A program made the position numbers and the translations under genes. 64,000 nt of DNA from Polaribacter litorisediminis (GTDB taxonomy: Bacteria > Bacteroidota > Bacteroidia > Flavobacteriales > Flavobacteriaceae): contig NZ_CP082966.1 in the NCBI RefSeq assembly GCF_019968605.1, forward strand, positions 3,957,501 to 4,021,500, written 5' to 3'. The stretch's first letter is position 1; each line of letters begins with the position of its first letter. Positions 8,638 through 16,818 of this stretch are shown here, piece after piece. The notes beneath the pieces are model-generated. The model was given only the letters and a program-made list of their open reading frames with translations. It was not told the DNA's origin and made no database searches.

Positions 8638-10116
8638 ATGAAATCATTTACTAAAACACTATTTTTTGTACTTATCACGCTTTCAACCTTCAGCGTTTTT
8701 GCTCAAAACAATCATAAGAAGCTCATTAACAAAATAGACGTTTATTTAGAGGCAAGCGAAACAAATGGATTTTCTGGAGTTGTTTTAGTTGCTAAAAAAG
8801 GGGAAGTTATGTTGTCTAAAGGATATGGATGGGCAGATCGAAAAAATAAAATACCCAATTCACCAGCAACCGTTTTTAATATTGGTTCTGTAACCAAACA
8901 ATTTACGGCATCTGCAATTTTAAAATTGGTAGAGCAAGGAAAAATTAAAACATCAGATAAAATAAGTTCCTATTTTACCCAAACACCTATGGATAAGAGC
9001 GATATAACGATTCATCAATTACTAACGCATACATCAGGAATTTCCAATAGAACAGGTGGTTTTAGGTATCATGAAGCTAGCAAAGATCAGTTTTTAAAAG
9101 AGTTTTTTGAATCAGAATTACACTCTAAACCTGGCACAACCTATCAATATGCAAATGCCAACTACATTATGTTAACGGTTATATTGGAGTCAGTTTCAGG
9201 ACAAACCTATAATGCTTTTCTAAAGGAACATCTATTTAAACCTGCTCAAATGAAAAGTACAGGGTATAAAAGTATCGATTTTAGTACAGAACGACTAGCA
9301 CATGGGTACTATTATAATAGAGATGATGAAGAATGGAAAGATTGGGGAACAACCCAACAACATCTACCTTACAATAACAATCATTGGTATAGCATAGGAA
9401 AAGGCGATATTCACTCTACTATTGAAGATTTATACAAGTGGCATGTCGCTTTAGAAAACAATATCATTTTAACTTATAATTCAAGAGAATCTCAAGAAAC
9501 ACCATATATAGCCGAGAACGAGAAAATGACTTCGTATTATGGGTATGGGTGGGCCGTGTCTAAAAGTAAAAGAGACACCAAAATTGTTGCTCATAATGGT
9601 AGTAATGGTTTGTACTTTTCAGATTTCGTGAGATATGTAGACGATGATGTAGTCGTGATATACATAACAAATGCGTTTTTAGGAAGTGAATCAGAATACG
9701 TTGCCAGAGAAATTGGGAAAATGATGTTTGATACAAGTTACAATGCTACACCAATTCCAAGAAATATTTATGAGTTAATACATGAGTTCATGAAAATCAA
9801 TCCAGCTACAAATGCAGAAAAATTACCAGATTTTTTAATGAAAGAACTTAAGTATGAATTTAACGACCATGCCATACTAAATCGATTAGGGTATAGTAGA
9901 TTGAAAAAAGAAGATCAACCTGGTTGGGCTTTAGCATTGTTTAAATTGAATGTGAAATTATTTCCTAAAGATGGTAATTTATGGGACTCACTGGGTGAAG
10001 CGTATTTAAAATACAATCAAAAAGAAGATGCCATAAAGAGTTACACAAAAGCGGTCGAATTAGGTAGTAAGGAGTCAAAAAAAACATTGTACAAATTGTT
10101 GAATGAAGACGAGTAA
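8638..10116 (+). CDS. Class C beta-lactamase-like serine hydrolase with TPR tail
   Basis: 492 residues from the ATG at 8638, which yields a clean signal peptide (MKSFTKTLFFVLITLSTFSV ending FAQ); an upstream ATG at 8617 would put extra charged residues before it. The penicillin-binding/beta-lactamase fold has Ser84-x-x-Lys87 (GSVTKQF), a Tyr-Ala-Asn motif in YQYANANY and a His-Asn-Gly (HNGSNG) C-terminal box. The last ~70 residues form a TPR hairpin (LWDSLGEAYLKYNQKEDAIK). Such enzymes are mostly peptidases or esterases rather than resistance enzymes. It is predicted to be periplasmic. Confidence 0.85.
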   Translation: MKSFTKTLFFVLITLSTFSVFAQNNHKKLINKIDVYLEASETNGFSGVVLVAKKGEVMLSKGYGWADRKNKIPNSPATVFNIGSVTKQFTASAILKLVEQGKIKTSDKISSYFTQTPMDKSDITIHQLLTHTSGISNRTGGFRYHEASKDQFLKEFFESELHSKPGTTYQYANANYIMLTVILESVSGQTYNAFLKEHLFKPAQMKSTGYKSIDFSTERLAHGYYYNRDDEEWKDWGTTQQHLPYNNNHWYSIGKGDIHSTIEDLYKWHVALENNIILTYNSRESQETPYIAENEKMTSYYGYGWAVSKSKRDTKIVAHNGSNGLYFSDFVRYVDDDVVVIYITNAFLGSESEYVAREIGKMMFDTSYNATPIPRNIYELIHEFMKINPATNAEKLPDFLMKELKYEFNDHAILNRLGYSRLKKEDQPGWALALFKLNVKLFPKDGNLWDSLGEAYLKYNQKEDAIKSYTKAVELGSKESKKTLYKLLNEDE

Positions 10117-10126
10117 TACATTTGAC

Positions 10127-10489
10127 ATGATAAACGTAAATGATCAAATTAAAAAAATACAATCCTATTATTCACCAAAAATAATAGCTGAAGTAAATAA
10201 TGAATATGTAAAAATCGCTAAAATTAAGGGAGAGAAAGTCCCATGGCATACCCATGAAAACGAAGATGAGTTATTCTACATTCTAAACGGATCACTGATT
10301 ATGGAAATAGAGCATCAACAGCCTTTTACCATGCAAAAAGGAGATTTATTTGTGGTTCCTAAGGGTGTAAACCATAAAGTATCATCTAAAAAGGAATGTA
10401 CCATCCTATTAATAGAAAGCAAAATAACTTTACATACAGGAAATGTAATTACTGAGATTACAAAATCAATCAACAAGCAAAAAGGGTGA
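10127..10489 (+). CDS. Cupin-domain protein
   Basis: About 120 residues from the ATG at 10127 (MINVNDQIKKIQ). An ATG at 10103 overlaps the preceding gene by 14 bp and is a possible alternative. Cupin motif 1 (WHTHENEDELFYILNG) supplies two His and a Glu for metal binding, and motif 2 follows at GDLFVVPKGVNHKV. It is a small single-cupin protein of the kind annotated as mannose-6-phosphate-isomerase-like. The reaction is unknown. It is likely the last gene of the serine hydrolase unit. Confidence 0.85.
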   Translation: MINVNDQIKKIQSYYSPKIIAEVNNEYVKIAKIKGEKVPWHTHENEDELFYILNGSLIMEIEHQQPFTMQKGDLFVVPKGVNHKVSSKKECTILLIESKITLHTGNVITEITKSINKQKG

Positions 10490-10694
10490 ACATGTTAACA
10501 TTAAATACAAGAAGCATTCAAAACATTCAATATTAGTAATGGCAACAGTATTATTTGAGTTGGCATTAGCTTTCTGTATTTTATGAAAAGGAGTTGGCTA
10601 CAATTTAAAAATCAAAGAATATAAAACATTTTGATAGTAAAAAAATTAAAGAGTATAGAATTTGATATAATCGCTGAATGCTTTTTAAAATCTT

Positions 10695-10928
10695 TTGAGA
10701 ATTACTATGTCAAAATTCCAACGCTACATTTCTTTTCGTCAAAAAGATAATTCTTGGGGGCTTGCAATCAATTTAGGTGATAAGATTAATACCGAATTTG
10801 AGGATGCTTATGGAAGTATTTCCCCAGATGGTAAGTATTTTTTCTTTCACAGATCTTATGGTGGTAATAAAGCAGATATTTTTTGGGTAGATGCAAAATT
10901 AATCTTTGACCTAAAAACGAAAGAGTGA
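10695..10928 (+). pseudogene. C-terminal remnant of a PD40 (TolB-type propeller) protein
   Basis: The 77-codon frame reads SWGLAINLGDKINTEFEDAY, then SISPDGKYFFFHR, then GNKADIFWVDAKLI. This is the usual final blade of secreted PD40/WD40-like beta-propeller proteins, which normally run to 300 residues or more. There is no signal peptide, and the 200 bp upstream (10490-10694) show no continuation in any frame that I recognise. It is most likely the surviving 3' end of a deleted gene. Confidence 0.6.
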
Positions 10929-11041
10929 TAAGATAAGGTTTGTTCCAATTTCAAAATACGAACATTTAACCGTAATACATTATTCAATTTTGCAGTAAAT
11001 AATAGTAAACATCAATTTTAATAATCAAAAAACGAACAATT

Positions 11042-11659
11042 ATGACATCAATTAAAATGAAAATAATCAAAAAACAAATTTTACTAAGAATGGCTTGTGT
11101 TGCCTTTGCATTATTGTCAGGTACAACGTATGCACAAAAAACAAACTCAGAAACAACAACCCAAAGAGAAGGATTCATATTTGAATTTACAGTAGGTGGT
11201 GGTATTATCAGTATAGAAGATAGTGCTGGTATTCAAACTTTTGATACATCTCAAGGAACCTTCGTTTTTCCAGATGTAAAGTTCGGTTATATGTTAAACG
11301 ATAAACTAGCCATTACCCTCTCTTTACCTGGAAATATATACGAATTTCAAGATAATGACAGGAACTTTGGTGGTTTTATTCCATCTGTTCAGTACTGGGT
11401 AAAAGATAGATGGTGGATTCATGGTGGAATTGGTTTAGCAATAGATTCGCCTGCATTATATGATATTAAAGACGATGTAAATGACGATTGGAATTTTGGT
11501 ACTGCTGTAATGGTAAGTTCAGGTTACGAAATGTATAAAAAGAAAAACTTCGCACTTAATGTGCAGTCTAAATTAGTTCTTGGCAGTGTGTCTTTAGATG
11601 GAAATGCAGATAGAGATGCAGTAATCTTTAATGTAGGCTTAGGGTTTAGCTGGTTATAA
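11042..11659 (+). CDS. Outer-membrane beta-barrel-like protein
   Basis: 205 residues. The signal peptide ends near TTYAQ. The mature chain alternates hydrophobic and polar residues in short strands (GFIFEFTVGGGIISI, VKFGYMLNDKLAITLSLPG, KDRWWIHGGIGLAI) and ends in VIFNVGLGFSWL, a typical aromatic C-terminal strand. An eight-strand barrel is plausible. A second ATG five codons in is an alternative start. The function is unknown. It pairs with the next gene, which is of similar type. Confidence 0.7.
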   Translation: MTSIKMKIIKKQILLRMACVAFALLSGTTYAQKTNSETTTQREGFIFEFTVGGGIISIEDSAGIQTFDTSQGTFVFPDVKFGYMLNDKLAITLSLPGNIYEFQDNDRNFGGFIPSVQYWVKDRWWIHGGIGLAIDSPALYDIKDDVNDDWNFGTAVMVSSGYEMYKKKNFALNVQSKLVLGSVSLDGNADRDAVIFNVGLGFSWL

Positions 11660-11699
11660 GGTTGAATTTACAAATTCACTTAAATCGAAAATTATTATC

Positions 11700-12269
11700 A
11701 TGAAAAAAACTTTAATAACCTTAATTTTTTGCGGACTAACATTAATCTCCAAATCTCAAAACACAAGTGTAGAAAAATCAATATTCGGACTACAAACTGG
11801 AGTTTTAGGAATCTGGGTATATAATGAAACAAAACTATCAAATACCATAGCACTGAGAACAGAAATCGGCTTTGATTTTGGTGTTTGGGAATCTACTTTT
11901 TATGATGATTATGATTCTCCATTTTTGCTAACACCTGTAATCGTTGTTGAACCAAGATTTTATTATAACCTCAAAAAACGCTCAGAGAACTCAAAACCAA
12001 TTGATGGTAATAGTGGCAATTTTTTTGCTTTAAAAATGGGTTATCATCCAGATTGGTTTGTTTTATTCAATCCTGACAATGCGCCTATAGTAAGTGATTT
12101 TTCCATTATACCTACTTGGGGAATTAGGCGATATTTAGGAAAGCATTTCAATTATGAAGCAGGTCTTGGCGCTGGATTTAGTTACACATTTGCAAAACGT
12201 GCTGGGTATTCAGAGGACAAAAGTGAAATAGAATTAAACATGCATTTACGAATAGGATATAGATTCTAG
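11700..12269 (+). CDS. Outer-membrane beta-barrel-like protein
   Basis: 189 residues. The signal peptide MKKTLITLIFCGLTLISKSQ is followed by strand-like segments (KLSNTIALRTEIGFDFGV, LLTPVIVVEPRFYYNL, FALKMGYHPDWFVLF) and the terminal strand IELNMHLRIGYRF. No enzyme motif is seen. It lies 40 bp downstream of another barrel-like gene on the same strand. The role is unknown. Confidence 0.7.
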   Translation: MKKTLITLIFCGLTLISKSQNTSVEKSIFGLQTGVLGIWVYNETKLSNTIALRTEIGFDFGVWESTFYDDYDSPFLLTPVIVVEPRFYYNLKKRSENSKPIDGNSGNFFALKMGYHPDWFVLFNPDNAPIVSDFSIIPTWGIRRYLGKHFNYEAGLGAGFSYTFAKRAGYSEDKSEIELNMHLRIGYRF

Positions 12270-12347
12270 TCTAGTTAAAAAACAATTAAAATAACAACGA
12301 AGTTTGAAAAAAATAGAATTAACGAAGTGTCAAAAACAAATAATAAA

Positions 12348-12932
12348 ATGAAAAAATACACCAAAACAATACCATTTGTAAAGTCAAAATTTATTGGTGT
12401 CTTATTTCTTTTGGCTTTTTTATTTTATGGTATTGGGCGCAGTTTATTCGAAAGCGAATTAGATACCTATAAATACTTTGGTGCTTTGCTAATGGTCATA
12501 AATTCAGTTGCTGTATTGTTAATTGGTTTTTTTCTAAGAAAAACCATAATCAAGTTTAATCTTTTAATAGGAAACACTTACTTTTTGTCAAGAGTAATCG
12601 AAGCATTTGCACTAAGTAGTATTCTTTTGAACTTAATTCCTGAGATTAGTATTTCTTTGGATTTTGGTTATTTTATTGCAATGCTTTTTTTAGGAATTGG
12701 TAGTATTCCAATGTGTTATATATGCTACAAACACAATCTTTTACCAAAATGGATGGCTTTGTGGGGTCTAATTGGATACACTTTAATGGGCTTTGGCTTT
12801 ATAGTGGAGTTATTTGGCAAAGAATCGAGTATGTACTTACTAATATTAGCAGGGTTCTGGGAAGTAGCTTTTGCTATTTGGTTAATTATTAGCAAACAAC
12901 AAAACAAAATAATAGAACCGACTTATTTATAA
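12348..12932 (+). CDS. DUF4386-type membrane protein
   Basis: About 194 residues from the ATG at 12348; a GTG at 12327 is an upstream alternative. Six hydrophobic helices alternate with short loops, and the pattern IPMCYICYKHNLLPKWMALW followed by GLIGYTLMGFG is characteristic of DUF4386 integral membrane proteins. The function is not established. There is no obvious operon partner. Confidence 0.75.
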   Translation: MKKYTKTIPFVKSKFIGVLFLLAFLFYGIGRSLFESELDTYKYFGALLMVINSVAVLLIGFFLRKTIIKFNLLIGNTYFLSRVIEAFALSSILLNLIPEISISLDFGYFIAMLFLGIGSIPMCYICYKHNLLPKWMALWGLIGYTLMGFGFIVELFGKESSMYLLILAGFWEVAFAIWLIISKQQNKIIEPTYL

Positions 12933-13098
12933 CTTTTAACTAAGATTATATGTTAGAAAAAAAGTTGAGAAAATAAAAATTTTAGAAGTCAAAAACCCAA
13001 TTATTGCAATAGCTGTTTTTTTCAGTAAATACAAATCATAATCGTTTACTCTAAAATTAAGGTATAACAATCAAAATAATCAATCAAAAAAATAATCT

Positions 13099-13956
13099 AT
13101 GTTTTTCAAATCAAAAGAAGGAAAAGAAAAAATCATAAGTCTTTACAATCAAAAGTTAAAAGAGCTAAATATTGAATATTCAGAAAAATTGATAGAAACA
13201 AAGTTTGGTGTCACAAATGTTATTACTACTGGAGATTGGAAAAATCCACCTTTAGTTCTGATACACGGCACAGGCGGTTGTGCACCACAAATTTTAGATT
13301 CTTTACCTGATTTATCATCAAGATATTGTGTCTATGCAATAGACGTTTTAGCGCAGCCCAATAAAAGTTCTGAGAATAGATTAGACATGAAGTCTCCAGA
13401 TTATGGTAAATGGCTTATTGAAATAATCATAAAACTTAGATTAAAAAATGTAACCCTAGTAGGCTTTTCCTTTGGTGGCTTCATAAGTTTAAAAGCACTA
13501 GAATTTAATGAAACACCCGTTAAGCAGGTTTTCTTAATCGCCCCAGTATATATTGTTAATGGTAACCCTTTTATAGGCGTATTCAAAATGTTTCTACCGC
13601 TCAAAAAATTTATTAAAACCAATAATTCAAAATATATAAAAAAAGTTATGGATGCGCTATTCTCTGAATATGATGATTTTGCATTAAATTTTATGTCAAA
13701 TACATTCCAATATTGCAATATGGATTTTTCGCCTTTACCAGTAATCTCTAAACAATCTACTAAAAATATTCAAAAACCAATTACAATTATTGCGGCTGAA
13801 AAAGACATTTTATTCCCCGGTAAAAAAATGATAAAACGAGCTAAGGATATTTTTCCTTCTTTAGAAGAAGTCATATTATTAGAAGGATCTAAACATGTAC
13901 CAACCAATAAAAATTTTAAAAGAATTGAAGATTTAATTTTAGATAAAAGTGAATAA
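13099..13956 (+). CDS. Alpha/beta hydrolase
   Basis: 285 residues with no signal peptide, so cytoplasmic. It has LIHGTGGCAPQ (oxyanion hole), the nucleophile elbow GFSFGG (Ser124), the acid-containing strand ITIIAAEKDILFPG and a catalytic His in GSKHVPTN near the end. This matches the general esterase/lipase-like fold. The substrate is unknown. Its stop codon lies inside the first codons of the broken lipoprotein gene that follows, so the two were probably co-translated. Confidence 0.85.
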   Translation: MFFKSKEGKEKIISLYNQKLKELNIEYSEKLIETKFGVTNVITTGDWKNPPLVLIHGTGGCAPQILDSLPDLSSRYCVYAIDVLAQPNKSSENRLDMKSPDYGKWLIEIIIKLRLKNVTLVGFSFGGFISLKALEFNETPVKQVFLIAPVYIVNGNPFIGVFKMFLPLKKFIKTNNSKYIKKVMDALFSEYDDFALNFMSNTFQYCNMDFSPLPVISKQSTKNIQKPITIIAAEKDILFPGKKMIKRAKDIFPSLEEVILLEGSKHVPTNKNFKRIEDLILDKSE

Positions 13957-14119
13957 AAATATAAAAGTACTTTAGGGGTTATTATTATTATTATTATCAA
14001 TCATCATGTTCTTTTCTTGTTCAAAAGATGATAATAATATGGACTCAATTTCTGATAAATTTTTAAGCATACCTGATACTAGCTTCGAGAAAATGGATGG
14101 ACATAACTCAAATTGTTAA
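13949..14119 (+). pseudogene. Lipoprotein gene with amber stop in its signal peptide
   Basis: From the GTG at 13949 the frame reads MNKNIKVL, then TAG at 13973-13975, then GLLLLLLSIIMFFSCSKDDN. Together these make a textbook Bacteroidetes lipoprotein signal (lipobox FFSC) interrupted by one stop codon. The frame ends at TAA 14117-14119 after only ~35 more codons. The start overlaps the stop of the upstream hydrolase. Either the gene died by a nonsense change and lost its 3' part, or a short lipoprotein starts at the ATG at 14006 without a complete signal. Confidence 0.55.
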
Positions 14120-14213
14120 CGTATTTTCTAACTTTTTAGCTCGAATCTAATGGCTCTAAAACCAGTAAATCCGTTGATTAGATTAAAATAAGACTTTTTT
14201 TGATAGTGATTCA

Positions 14214-14578
14214 ATGGCTAAACAGAAGTTATTAATCGGGTAATTAACAGTTTGAAGGTTTACGGGCAGACACAAATTAAAAACGAGTATAAAATCTTAG
14301 AAAAAAACTATCGATATTTAAAAGCAGAAGTAGATATTATTGCGAAAAAAGGAGCGGTTTTAGCTGTTGTTGAAGTAAAAACACGTTCCACAGATTATTT
14401 TGGAGATCCTCAAGATTTTATCACTCCCAAAAAAATAAAACTATTACTTTCTGCTGTAGATTATTATGTGGTGCAACTAGATTTAGATGTTGAGGTTCGT
14501 TTTGATATTATTGCTATTATTCATCAAAAAAACGAAACAAAAATAGAACACTTAAAAGATGCTTTTTTGCATTTTTAA
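14214..14578 (+). pseudogene. yraN: yraN (UPF0102) with frameshifted 5' end
   Basis: From about 14285 the frame is a near-complete YraN C-terminal part: KILEKNYRYLKAEVDIIAKK, then AVVEVKTRSTDYFGDP, then DVEVRFDIIAIIHQK. This is the UPF0102 Holliday-junction-resolvase-like nuclease fold, with the ExK-type residues present. The normal N-terminus is not in frame. An ATG GCT AAA at 14214 resembles the usual MAK start but runs into TAA after nine codons, and the spacing to the intact part (71 bp) implies a frameshift. Only a TTG at 14252 could restart translation. Confidence 0.7.
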
Positions 14579-14597
14579 AGCTTCTCTAAATATTATT

Positions 14598-15566
14598 TTA
14601 TTGAGGTCAGTAGTTAGGAACCTATAATTTTACTTTGATATAGTTTTTCAGCTTTCGCCATTCTTAATATCAAATTATTAAAAATGTTCTTTTTGCTATT
14701 TGAGCGATTAATTCGATAACAAAACTCATCAAGATATCTTTCGATGTTAAAATCGCTTACTGATGAAAAGGTAGTTCTTATCCATAATTTTACCTGATGA
14801 ATCATCGTGTGTATTGCCATAAAATTCTTTCCTTGATTACTTTCTATTTGAGTAATATTATATTCTTTAATTAAAGGACGATAACCTCTCCGCTTATCTG
14901 TGGTTATTTTTGCGTTTTTATCAATGTGTTTATCAAATATTGTTTTTAATTCTTTAGCTGAATAATTATCAATTTTCAGAGCATACATTCTTTTAATTTT
15001 ACCCTTATCCGTTAATTCTACTGCGGTTACAATCTTTTTCTTAACCGAAACTACGTTTCTCCTCTTAATATCAAATCTTTTTCCTTTCCTCCAATCACAA
15101 ATTCATCAATATGAACGTTCCTTTCATAGGATGATTTTTACTAGATTTCATTGCTTCTTTAACTTTATGCATAAATAATCTTGCTGTTTTTTCAGTAACT
15201 CCAAAACGAACTCCCATGTAGCTGGCTGATAAACTTTTTGTGGTGGTTGACATTTCAAAACACATAAAAAGGGCTTTTCGTAAACCAAACTTCACTTTAT
15301 GAAACAGCATGTTTGCTGATGCAGTTTCTGTATGACTGCATTTGTTACAAGTTCTTGAAAAGTCCTTTCGGATTTGACTCTTTGAATGCTTACATTTTAA
15401 GCAATTAAAGCCTAATTCCTATTTAAAATTTGCCAGATATTCTTTACAATTTTCATCTGTTTTAAACCGATCACTAAACTCTAGAAGGTTTTGCCCTGTA
15501 AATAAATTCATAATTTACCTATTTTATTGACTCCTAAGACATGAAATTATCTACTGACCTTAATAA
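14598..15566 (-). mobile_element. IS1595-family insertion sequence (degenerate)
   Basis: The ends form an inverted repeat: TTATTGAGGTCAGTAG at 14598-14613 and its complement at 15551-15566, with one mismatch. The element encloses a broken ISXO2-like transposase gene on the minus strand. No matching 8-bp target duplication is visible on the two flanks, which suggests that one flank was later rearranged. The element lies between the yraN remnant and the integrase tail and probably replaced most of that integrase. Confidence 0.7.
14614..15511 (-). pseudogene. ISXO2-like (IS1595 family) transposase, inactivated
   Basis: Reading from the ATG at 15511, the first part (MNLFTGQNLLEFSDRFKTDE) meets an amber codon where family members normally have Trp. 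It continues in frame through a zinc ribbon (CLKCKHS, then CNKCSHT) to a stop near 15095. After at least one frameshift the DDE-type domain continues at 14614-14988: KITTDKRRGYRPLIKEYNIT, AIHTMIHQVKLWIRTTFS, YLDEFCYRINRSN. Three reading frames are needed, so it is dead. Confidence 0.8.
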
Positions 15567-15664
15567 TGTTAATCACAGGGCATAGTTCCATGAGTGCTTT
15601 GGAGAAATATTTAAGACAAATTGATGCGGAATTACCTGAAGATTACTCAAAATTATTTAAATAA
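15566..15664 (+). pseudogene. 3' remnant of tyrosine integrase (module 1)
   Basis: Only the last 30 codons survive: ITGHSSMSALEKYLRQIDAE, then LPEDYSKLFK and a stop. They contain the final His and the catalytic Tyr of a tyrosine recombinase. The segment is nearly the same as the end of the intact integrase at 47091-48398 (ITGHSSMSALEKYLRDIDAE). The rest of the gene is missing; it abuts the right end of the IS1595 element. A partner gene starts 1 bp downstream of the stop. Confidence 0.8.
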
Positions 15665-15665
15665 C

Positions 15666-16331
15666 ATGAACAAGGAACCTAGAAAAGTACATGCGATTTT
15701 TGAAGAATTAAGAGACCGAGCTTCGTATCCATTTTTGTTTTATATACCAAAAAGTTATGTTGAAGTCTTTATGGAAGAAAAATTGCTCAATGAAATTGAT
15801 TGGGCATTTGATGTCTTAACTATGGCGAGGAAAAAAATGGATATTATTTTTATGGATGATAAAGACGAATCACAATAAGTATTCAAAAAGCAACGTGCTT
15901 TAAAGGAGAATTTATTTGATTTGGCTGAATATGAATCCGTCTTAAATCCAGCACAATTTTCAATTTTAATTAATAATTACAAAGAGCATTTATTTGTAAT
16001 GCATTATTTGGCTGAATTATTAGTCTTGGATGTTCATTCAAGTAAAGATGAAAGGTATAAAAAGTATTTAGGTCATTTTACGCTACAAAATGCGGCTTAT
16101 AGGTTGCATAAATCAGGTATTGATAAAGATTTTCCTGGTTTTAGAAAAACCCAAGCTGAAGAGGATTTTATGCGTGAATGCGTTATGATTCACTTAAATA
16201 TTCCAGAAATACTGCAAGAAGAAATTGCTCCACCGAAACAAAAAGTAAAGAAGAAAAAGCAACAGTATCTTACAGATGAAGAATCTCAAAAGTATTTGTT
16301 AGAAACCGTTTTTGATATAAAAATCGAATAA
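15666..16331 (+). pseudogene. Integrase-partner protein gene with one in-frame stop
   Basis: The frame from the ATG at 15666 runs 70 codons (YPFLFYIPKSYVEVFMEEKL, MDIIFMDDKDESQ), hits TAA at 15876-15878 and then stays open in the same frame to 16331 (VFKKQRALKENLFDLAEYES, then QYLTDEESQKYLLETVFDIK). The total is ~221 codons. It aligns along its length with the partner gene at 48391-49119: YPFLFYIPKS with SDFFFFIPRN, HLFVMHYLAE with CLFFMSYWMS, and LTDEESQKYLLETVFDIKI with ISESEAEKILLKAIFKLDI. One substitution explains the break. I do not recognise a named family. Confidence 0.7.
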
Positions 16332-16350
16332 AAGTTGCACTTTATTGCAA

Positions 16351-16384
16351 TTAAGTGTTAATTGTACATACAATTAACGCTTAA
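16351..16384. repeat. 34-bp palindrome after partner gene (module 1)
   Basis: The 16-bp arms TTAAGTGTTAATTGTA and TACAATTAACGCTTAA are complementary at 15 of 16 positions with a 2-bp centre. They include the core GTTAAT-N10-ATTAAC at 16357-16378, also found after the partner gene of module 2. It sits 19 bp after the partner stop and just before the zinc-ribbon ORF. It could be a terminator-like hairpin (no T tract follows), an operator or a recombination-protein site. Confidence 0.6.
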
Positions 16385-16396
16385 TACACAAAAAAT

Positions 16397-16483
16397 ATGG
16401 AAGAGCAATATTATTGCTGTCGATACTGTAAAAAGGATTTTGTACCAAAAAGAAGGAAAGAACGTAAAACAAGTAGTTATTAA
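16397..16483 (+). pseudogene. Truncated zinc-ribbon ORF (module 1)
   Basis: 28 codons: MEEQYYCCRYCKKDFVPKRR then KERKTSSY and a stop. The CxxC followed by an Arg/Lys-rich VPKRR matches the start of the zinc-ribbon protein of module 2 (CTHCNINYIPTRRR), but the second Cys pair and the whole C-terminal domain are absent. It therefore looks like the 5' stump of the same gene type. Confidence 0.5.
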
Positions 16484-16494
16484 CCCTTCTAGAA

Positions 16495-16630
16495 TTAACC
16501 CAACAGAATTAGTGGTATTAGAATTGCTATAGCTTTTAAACCACTAAAAACTAAATAAATAGAACCAATAATGCTAATACCGAAAATAGTAAACCAAAGA
16601 GCCGACAAAAGTAATAAATTGCATAGTTCC
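16495..16630 (-). pseudogene. Sodium:solute symporter fragment
   Basis: On the minus strand a frame reads ALWFTIFGISIIGSIYLVFS, then GLKAIA, then ILIPLILLG and a stop. The piece around GSIYxxFxGLKAIA is typical of one helix-loop-helix of SSS-family sodium:solute symporters, and the ILIP segment resembles the next helix after an internal deletion. Only ~40 residues are recognisable. It appears to be of a different SSS clade from the remnant at 45605-46556. It is a scrap left at the island edge. Confidence 0.4.
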
Positions 16631-16734
16631 TTCTTTGAATAAAAAAAATCGAATATAAAAATTTTAGAGGAGACAAATAGAAATTGAATAAACCATTTAT
16701 AAGGTGAAAAAAATGAAGACTTTGAGTTTTAGGT

Positions 16735-16795
16735 TATAATTACCCTTATTTGGTCTATAATTACCCTACCTTTTAATGAATGAAACATAATTTTG
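16735..16795 (+). promoter_or_regulatory. PUL1 operator A and promoter
   Basis: Two identical 12-mers TATAATTACCCT (16735-16746 and 16756-16767) are spaced exactly 21 bp apart, two helical turns, as expected for direct-repeat binding by AraC-type domains. A -7 element TAATTTTG (16788-16795) follows 25 bp after the second ACCC, and the sulfatase ATG is 24 bp further. Similar repeat pairs with the same promoter spacing lie before the two other PUL1 enzyme units. They are the likely binding sites of the HTCS regulator at 30279-34298. Confidence 0.6.
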
Positions 16796-16818
16796 TTATT
16801 CATTGAAAAAATAATTAA

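Noticed and set aside
13979..13996. TTA microsatellite as a phase-variation tract
   Set aside because: It is a six-copy trinucleotide, so copy change would not shift frame, and the frame is already broken upstream by TAG. The run is simply Leu codons of a signal peptide.
14590..15574. Target-site duplication for the IS1595 element
   Set aside because: The 8 bp outside the two inverted repeats do not match, whichever repeat boundary is chosen.
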